Shown here: piece by piece, positions 5,996 to 10,102 of the stretch | How the letters are laid out: every line of letters starts with the position of its first letter | Position numbering within the stretch: the first letter of the stretch is position 1 | Assembly: GCA_036271855.1 (NCBI GenBank) | Contig: DATAZV010000318.1 | Coordinates: 1 to 10,102 of the forward strand | Origin: JAQGMJ01 sp036271855 | GTDB taxonomy: Bacteria; Pseudomonadota; Gammaproteobacteria; Burkholderiales; JAEUOS01 | DNA length: 10,102 bases | Direction: 5' to 3' | Position numbers and translations under genes: made by a program | Notes under the pieces: generated by a model | What the model was told of the DNA's origin: nothing | Database searches by the model: none | The model's input: the letters and a program-made list of their open reading frames with translations, nothing else

Positions 5996-7147
5996 TCAAT
6001 TGGTGGACTGCAATTCGGATTGCAGCAGCAGCGAGCCGCCGATCACCACCCGCTCGCCCTGGGCCACGCCCTCGCTGACGTAGGAGAACTCGCGGTCCTG
6101 CACCGCCAGCTTGACCCGGCGCTTGGTGAACTGGCGCGGCGCGGTCTCGATGAACACGTAGCTGTACAGGCCTTCGGTGACCAGCGCCGTGTTGGGCAGG
6201 CGCACCGCCTGCTTGCCCTCTTCGGTGAGCAGGGTGACGCGGGCATACATTTCCGGGCGCAGCTTGCCCTCGGGGTTGGCGAGGTCGCAGCGCACCTGCA
6301 CGCGCCGGGTATCCGGATTGACCACCTGGCCGACGCGCGAAACCACGCCGCGGAAAGATTCGCCGGGGAACGCCTCCACCGACACGCTCACCGGCAGCCC
6401 GGCCTTGACGGTGGCCAGATGGCGCTCCGGCAGGTCCACCAGCACCCACAATTTGGTCAGGTTGGAGACCACGAACAGCGGGTCCGAACCCGGCTGCACT
6501 TCCTGCGAAGGATTGGCCTTGCGGTCGGCGACGACGCCGGATATCGGCGAACGCAGCGCCAGGCCCGGACCCTCGCCGGCGGCCGCGGGGGTCAGATTTT
6601 TCAGGCGCGCGCGGGCACGCTGGGTTTCGGCCTGGGCCTGGGCGAAGTCGGCGGCGGAAGATTCGAGGTCCTTGCGCGGAATCACTTCGCCGTCGAACAG
6701 TTTTTGCGAGCGCTCCATCGCCAGGCGCTTGCGGGCTTCGTCGGCCTGCGCCTTGCTGGTATCGGCAATGGCGGCGGCGAAATCGGGGGCATCGATGTTC
6801 ACCAGTACCTGGCCGGCCTTGACCATATCGCCGGCTGCCGCCTTCAGGCCGACGATGCGCCCGGCGATCGGCGAGGTGATGCGCGCGGTGACGTCTTCGT
6901 CGTAGGAAACCTTGCCGTTGAGCGGCTCGGCCAGCGGCAGGGGGGCGTCGGCCGCCACCTCCATGCGCAACGCGGACAGCTGCGGCGCGCCTTCGGCATA
7001 TTTGATCTCGCCGGGCTTGGCGCCTTCGGGCGCCGCGGCCGCCGGTTTGGCATCCGGCGCCGCGCCCTTGCGGCCGCCGGCGAAGTAACCCGCCGCCCCG
7101 GCTGCCACCGCCAGCACCAGCACTACCGCCGCGGTGCGCGTGTTCAT
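5996..7147 (-). CDS. czcB: RND efflux periplasmic adaptor, CzcB-like
   Basis: This is a 383-residue membrane-fusion protein linking the inner-membrane pump to the outer-membrane factor. Residues about 5-22 form a hydrophobic signal or anchor segment, followed by an Ala/Pro/Lys-rich linker. The lipoyl-like half motif ITSPIAGRIVGLKAAAGDMV is followed by an Ala/Gln/Arg-rich helical hairpin (about 130-190), the second lipoyl half (LRSPISGVVADRK), and a beta-barrel region with LWVLVDLPERHLATVKAG. A membrane-proximal domain ends the chain. The linker has no His, Met or Cys cluster, and the protein is clearly shorter than Cupriavidus CzcB, so an N-terminal metal-binding extension is missing. Its ATG overlaps the czcC stop as ATGA, and GGAG (complement of 7155-7158) lies 7 nt upstream; both fix the start. 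The symbol reflects family, not proven metal specificity. Confidence 0.88.
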   Translation of the reverse strand: MNTRTAAVVLVLAVAAGAAGYFAGGRKGAAPDAKPAAAAPEGAKPGEIKYAEGAPQLSALRMEVAADAPLPLAEPLNGKVSYDEDVTARITSPIAGRIVGLKAAAGDMVKAGQVLVNIDAPDFAAAIADTSKAQADEARKRLAMERSQKLFDGEVIPRKDLESSAADFAQAQAETQRARARLKNLTPAAAGEGPGLALRSPISGVVADRKANPSQEVQPGSDPLFVVSNLTKLWVLVDLPERHLATVKAGLPVSVSVEAFPGESFRGVVSRVGQVVNPDTRRVQVRCDLANPEGKLRPEMYARVTLLTEEGKQAVRLPNTALVTEGLYSYVFIETAPRQFTKRRVKLAVQDREFSYVSEGVAQGERVVIGGSLLLQSELQSTN

Positions 7148-8460
7148 TGTTTTTCTCCGTTCATATAATTTGCCGGCGTCTCGGCGCTGGATTGCCAGGC
7201 CGCCAGCGCCTTGGCGAAGTCGGCACGCGAATTGGCGGCATCGATCAGCACCGCCTTGAGCGTGCGGCGCGAGTCCAGCAAGTCCATCACGCCTAAAGCG
7301 CCATTCTTGAAGGCGAACTCGGCGGCATCGGCGGACTTTTGCGCCGCCGGCAGCAGATCGGCCTCGAAGCGGTTCAGGCGCTCGGCGGCATTTTCGAGGT
7401 CGCTGCGCGCGCGCATCACGTCGGACAGGGCCAACGCCCGCACGCGGTCGAGGCCGTCGCGCGCGGCGTACCAGTCGGCCTGGGCGCGGGCGACGCCGCC
7501 TTCGTTGTTGTTGCGCAGGAACAGCGGCACGCTGACCGAAACGCCGAAGCTGTTGCCGGTGCCCAGGCTGTTGGCGTCGCTGACCGGATAGTGGTCGTAT
7601 TGCGCGCCGATCGAAACATCGCGGGTACGCTGCGCCTGCGCCAGGTCGCGCGCCTTGTCGGCGGCGTCCACCCGGGCCTGCGCCGCGCGCACGTCGGGGC
7701 GGCGCTCCACCAGGGCATCGGCCTGCGCAGCGTCCGGCAAGGCGTGGGGCGGCCAGGGGGTGACGGCGCGGATTTCGGCGGCCTGGGCGTCAGCGCCGAT
7801 CAGGTAGGCCAGGGTCAGGCGCGCCCGGGAAAGGTCGGCCTGCGCGGCACGCGCGTCGTTTTGCGCGCGCAGGGCATCGACCCGCACCCGCGAGACGTCG
7901 GAGGCCGCCAGGTCGCCGGCGCGCAGGCGCAGTTGCGCCGCATCGACGGTCTTGCCGAATAATTGCGCGGTGTCTTCGGAGGCAGTCACCTTTTCCTGCG
8001 CCGCCAGCAAATCGAAATAGGCGCCGCGCACGGCCAGGAGTTGCTGGCGCCCGGTATCGTTGAGGTCTTCACCGGCGGCAATTTCGAGGCGCTTGGCGCT
8101 TTCCACCCGCAGACCCAGCTTGTTGCCGCGCTCGAACAGCTGGTCGACCCGCACCGAACTGTCCACCGTCTTGCTGCGCGGTCCCCCGCTGCCGATCCCC
8201 AGGGACGGGTTATAGCTTCCGACGCCGAGGGTCAATTGTGGGTTCGGCGGCTGCGCCGCCACCTTGACGTCGGCACTGGCCTGGTCGAATGCGCGGCGCG
8301 CTATCGCGATGTCGCGGTTCTTCGCCGCCAGCAGGCTTTCGGCGGCCGGCAAGGTGAGGGCACGCAGCTCCGGCGCGGGCTGCGCCAACGCCAGCGTGCC
8401 CAGGCAGGCCAGGGGCACGACCAGGGCAGTGCGCAGCAGGTCGAAAAGGGGGGATTTCAT
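7144..8460 (-). CDS. czcC: Outer-membrane efflux factor, CzcC/TolC family
   Basis: This is a 438-residue outer-membrane channel component of the tripartite efflux system. Residues 1-26 are a signal peptide with cleavage after ALA before QPAPE. No proper lipobox is seen (PLAC rather than LxGC), so unlike many factors of the group it is probably not a lipoprotein. The body shows the two-fold TolC/OEP repeat of long Ala/Arg/Asp-rich coiled-coil helices separated by beta segments, for example NPQLTLGVGSYNPS near the first strand pair and VSIGAQYDHYP plus FGVSVSVPLFLRNNNEG in the second half. The second half also contains GALGVMDLLDSRRTL, typical of the last helix. It is the first gene of the operon and couples to czcB by a 4-bp ATGA overlap, suggesting translational coupling. 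The start has only a weak ribosome-binding site. Confidence 0.88.
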   Translation of the reverse strand: MKSPLFDLLRTALVVPLACLGTLALAQPAPELRALTLPAAESLLAAKNRDIAIARRAFDQASADVKVAAQPPNPQLTLGVGSYNPSLGIGSGGPRSKTVDSSVRVDQLFERGNKLGLRVESAKRLEIAAGEDLNDTGRQQLLAVRGAYFDLLAAQEKVTASEDTAQLFGKTVDAAQLRLRAGDLAASDVSRVRVDALRAQNDARAAQADLSRARLTLAYLIGADAQAAEIRAVTPWPPHALPDAAQADALVERRPDVRAAQARVDAADKARDLAQAQRTRDVSIGAQYDHYPVSDANSLGTGNSFGVSVSVPLFLRNNNEGGVARAQADWYAARDGLDRVRALALSDVMRARSDLENAAERLNRFEADLLPAAQKSADAAEFAFKNGALGVMDLLDSRRTLKAVLIDAANSRADFAKALAAWQSSAETPANYMNGEKQ

Positions 8461-8469
8461 CGCGGGCGC

Positions 8470-8479
8470 AAGTATACTT
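8470..8479. promoter_or_regulatory. 10-bp palindrome AAGTATACTT next to the czcC start
   Basis: This perfect palindrome is centred about 14 bp before the czcC ATG and includes the only -10-like hexamer. A protein bound here would block or tune initiation of the efflux operon. It may simply be a promoter box that is palindromic by chance. Confidence 0.35.
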
Positions 8480-8484
8480 CGAGA

Positions 8485-8498
8485 TAATTGCGCAATTA
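8485..8498. promoter_or_regulatory. 14-bp palindrome TAATTGCGCAATTA, possible operator of czcCBA
   Basis: This perfect 14-bp palindrome lies 24 bp upstream of the czcC ATG, in the gap between two divergent genes. Dimeric regulators of several families bind such sites, and TTGCGCAA cores are known for some MarR-type repressors. It does not look like a standard MerR-type or SmtB/ArsR-type metal operator, so the cognate family is open. No regulator gene is in the window. Confidence 0.5.
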
Positions 8499-8576
8499 CT
8501 TACGTCATTTGTGAAACAAGGTAAAAAGGGGCTGTATTTACGCCTCTGGAATGCGTGTGAAAAACGCCTGTCAAAC

Positions 8577-8599
8577 ACCATCGGATGCAGACCGATGGT
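8577..8599 (+). promoter_or_regulatory. Inverted repeat in the tsaD leader
   Basis: ACCATCGG (8577-8584) and CCGATGGT (8592-8599) are perfect inverted 8-bp arms around a 7-nt spacer, ending 51 bp before the GTG start chosen for tsaD. There is no T-run, so it is not a terminator. It could form an mRNA leader hairpin or be a protein-binding site. An in-frame ATG (8585-8587) lies in its loop. Confidence 0.5.
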
Positions 8600-8650
8600 A
8601 TCGCGCCGCACCCATTCGCAAACCTGGATAACCGCGAAATAACTCCACCT

Positions 8651-9718
8651 GTGCTGATCCTTGGTATCGAATCTTCCTGCGATGAAACCGGCATCGCGCT
8701 CTACGACACCGCGCAGGGCGCGCACGCGCCCGCCGCCGGCCTGCTGGCCCATGCCCTGCATTCGCAGGTGCGTATGCATCAGGACTACGGCGGGGTGGTG
8801 CCGGAACTGGCCTCGCGCGACCACATTCGCCGCCTGCTGCCGCTGACGCGCGCGGTGCTGGCGCAGGCCGGCAAGTCGCTGGCGGAGATTGATGCGGTGG
8901 CCTACACCCGCGGCCCCGGCCTGGCCGGCGCCCTGCTGGTGGGCGCCGCCGCCGGCAGCGCGCTGGCGCTGGCACTGGGCATTCCCGCCATCGGCGTGCA
9001 CCATCTCGAAGGGCACCTGCTTTCGCCGCTGCTGTCGGCCGATCCGCCGGCCTTTCCCTTCGTCGCCCTGCTGGTCTCCGGCGGCCACACGCAGCTGATG
9101 CGCGTCGAAGGCGTGGGCCGCTACGAACTGCTGGGCGAAACGGTGGACGACGCCGCCGGCGAAGCCTTCGACAAGAGCGCCAAGCTGCTGGGCCTCGACT
9201 ACCCCGGCGGCCCGGCCTTGAGCCGCCTGGCGCAGGACGGCAACGGCGGCCGCTACAAGCTGCCGCGGCCGATGCAACACAGCGCCGACCTCAATTTCAG
9301 CTTCAGCGGCCTGAAAACCGCGGTGCTGACCATCGTGCGCAAGGAAGGGCTGGAAAACCCAACGCACGCGCAAGCCCGTGCCGACCTGGCGCGCGCGGTG
9401 GAAGAAGCGATCACCGACGTATTGACCGCGAAATCTGTTTCCGCATTGCAGCAAACCGGGCTCTCACGGCTGGTGGTCGCCGGCGGGGTGAGTGCCAACC
9501 ATCGGCTGCGTTCGCGGCTGGACGCCGCCGCCGCCAAACTGGGCGCCCGCGTCTACTACCCTGAACTGGCGCTGTGTACCGACAACGGCGCGATGATCGC
9601 CTATGCCGGCGCCTGCCGCCTGCAACTGCGGGCCGCCGACGGCGGACTGCACGCCGGACCCTATCGTTTCGACATCAAGCCGCGCTGGGATTTGAACAGC
9701 ATCCCGGCCGCCGCCTGA
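8651..9718 (+). CDS. tsaD: tRNA N6-threonylcarbamoyladenosine (t6A37) synthase subunit TsaD
   Basis: TsaD transfers the threonylcarbamoyl group from threonylcarbamoyl-AMP to A37 of ANN-decoding tRNAs, with TsaB and TsaE in bacteria. It has the ASKHA fold. The protein is 355 residues from the GTG at 8651, close to the usual 337-345. It opens with LILGIESSCDETGIALYD, and carries YGGVVPELASRDH, the metal-binding HHLEGH motif (H118 and H122), LLVSGGHTQL, the AGEAFDKSAKLLGLDYPGGP loop, FSFSGLKT, AGGVSAN, and CTDNGAMIAYAG with the metal ligand D311. The GTG start is chosen because homologues begin right at this motif. The in-frame ATG at 8585 would add 22 unrelated residues and lies in a hairpin loop. 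Neither start has a good Shine-Dalgarno. It converges with plsY, 9 bp apart, with no terminator between. Confidence 0.95.
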   Translation: MLILGIESSCDETGIALYDTAQGAHAPAAGLLAHALHSQVRMHQDYGGVVPELASRDHIRRLLPLTRAVLAQAGKSLAEIDAVAYTRGPGLAGALLVGAAAGSALALALGIPAIGVHHLEGHLLSPLLSADPPAFPFVALLVSGGHTQLMRVEGVGRYELLGETVDDAAGEAFDKSAKLLGLDYPGGPALSRLAQDGNGGRYKLPRPMQHSADLNFSFSGLKTAVLTIVRKEGLENPTHAQARADLARAVEEAITDVLTAKSVSALQQTGLSRLVVAGGVSANHRLRSRLDAAAAKLGARVYYPELALCTDNGAMIAYAGACRLQLRAADGGLHAGPYRFDIKPRWDLNSIPAAA

Positions 9719-9727
9719 GCATCGCCC

Positions 9728-10102
9728 TCAGCGCGCCTTTTTCACCTTGGCCGGCTTGTGCCCCGCCGTCCGGACCTCTTCCCCACCCTTGCCGCCCAGG
9801 CGCGACTCGCGGCCGGCCAGCAGCTTTTCGACGTTGCCGCGATGGCGCCATATCAGCAGTAGCGACATCACGGCAATTGCCAGGGTGGTGATGTCCGGAT
9901 CCCAGAACAGGCTGTGATAAATCGGCGCGCACACCGCCGCCACGACGGAGGCCAGCGAGGAGTAGCGAAACAGGGCGGCGACAACCACCCAGGTACCCAG
10001 CGTAGCCGCTCCCAGCCAGGGGTCCAGGGCCAGCAGGATGCCCAGCGCGGTGGCCACGCCCTTGCCGCCCTGGAAGCGGAAAAACACCGGGTAGAGGTGG
10101 CC
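9728..10102 (-). CDS. plsY: Acyl-phosphate:glycerol-3-phosphate acyltransferase PlsY, 3' part
   Basis: The last 124 residues are present; the N-terminus lies beyond the right edge and the frame is open to the last base. PlsY is an inner-membrane enzyme that acylates glycerol-3-phosphate with acyl-phosphate made by PlsX, the first step of phosphatidate synthesis. The visible part starts GHLYPVFFRFQGGKGVATALG, with the family's glycine-rich GGKGVAT motif. It continues through three hydrophobic segments and the conserved cytoplasmic RHRGNVEKLLAGRE motif. The last ~25 residues are a Gly/Lys-rich basic tail (ending KPAKVKKAR), longer than in E. coli PlsY. A GTG at 10085-10087 is not the start, because homology continues upstream of it. 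It is a convergent neighbour of tsaD. Confidence 0.93.
   Translation of the reverse strand, partial: GHLYPVFFRFQGGKGVATALGILLALDPWLGAATLGTWVVVAALFRYSSLASVVAAVCAPIYHSLFWDPDITTLAIAVMSLLLIWRHRGNVEKLLAGRESRLGGKGGEEVRTAGHKPAKVKKAR

Larger units (their letters stand above)
8461..8650. promoter_or_regulatory. Divergent control region between czcC and tsaD
   Basis: These 190 bp must hold the promoters of the divergent czcC and tsaD units. It is AT-richer than the genes around it. For tsaD a weak candidate is TTGTGA (8509-8514), an 18-bp spacer, and TGTATT (8533-8538), each box matching four of six. For czcC the best -10-like box is TATACT (complement of 8471-8476), but no -35 box sits at normal distance; TTGCGC is only 13 bp away. 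It would also give an almost leaderless mRNA. Two palindromes near czcC and an inverted repeat near tsaD are listed separately. Confidence 0.5.

Noticed and set aside
5951..7168. 405-codon plus-strand frame opposite czcB
   Set aside because: Same kind of antisense shadow; no domain is recognisable and the opposite strand encodes a complete adaptor.
2825..8460. Naming the efflux system CusCBA (copper/silver)
   Set aside because: The pump has the DFG...D TM4 motif rather than the CusA-like form. The adaptor linker lacks a Met/His-rich region and no CusF-like gene is present. Metal specificity remains open.
8471..8495. MerR-type or sigma-70 promoter for czcC using TTGCGC and TATACT
   Set aside because: The spacing is 13 bp, against about 17 for sigma-70 and 19-20 for MerR-type promoters, and the transcript would be almost leaderless.
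8210..9454. 414-codon minus-strand frame overlapping tsaD and the 5' end of czcC
   Set aside because: It covers two well-supported genes, and its sequence is His/Gln/Arg/Gly-rich shadow without motifs.

Overview
The window looks like an ordinary chromosomal segment of a high-GC betaproteobacterium. Rhodocyclales is a plausible order, judged from protein style and gene set only. I see no transposase, integrase, attachment site, tRNA, rRNA or CRISPR array. Most of it is housekeeping translation and lipid genes, plus one complete heavy-metal efflux operon.

Left part (1-1877), plus strand. It opens with the last codons of a cold-shock protein and its terminator. Next come the 23S rRNA pseudouridine synthase RluE, a 70-residue exported Ala/Lys-rich protein of unknown function with a strong GCAA-loop terminator, and a secreted DUF192 protein with its own predicted promoter. 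A 13-bp near-symmetrical hairpin at 1848-1877 ends both the DUF192 gene and the convergent gene to its right.

Middle (1902-2824), minus strand. rpsU (ribosomal protein bS21) is followed by a GatB/YqeY-domain gene. rpsU has a near-consensus sigma-70 promoter (TTGCAA, 17 bp, TATAAT) and a terminator hairpin before yqeY. dnaG and rpoD, which commonly follow these genes in proteobacteria, do not follow here.

Right-middle (2825-8460), minus strand. A czcCBA-type operon encodes an outer-membrane factor, a periplasmic adaptor and an HME-RND pump, in that transcription order. Together these form a tripartite proton-driven exporter of metal cations across both membranes. The first two genes overlap by ATGA. 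Two perfect palindromes sit just upstream of the first gene, and no regulator gene lies in the window.

Right end (8461-10102). tsaD, for the tRNA t6A modification enzyme, is on the plus strand and probably starts at a GTG. It converges with the 3' part of plsY (acyl-phosphate:glycerol-3-phosphate acyltransferase), which runs off the window edge.

The most interesting reading is positional. In E. coli tsaD and rpsU are divergent neighbours. Here the same divergent pair is kept, but the whole efflux operon lies between them, its last gene ending 28 bp before the rpsU -35 box with no intrinsic terminator visible. I found no convincing new biological system; the findings are mainly about layout and regulation.
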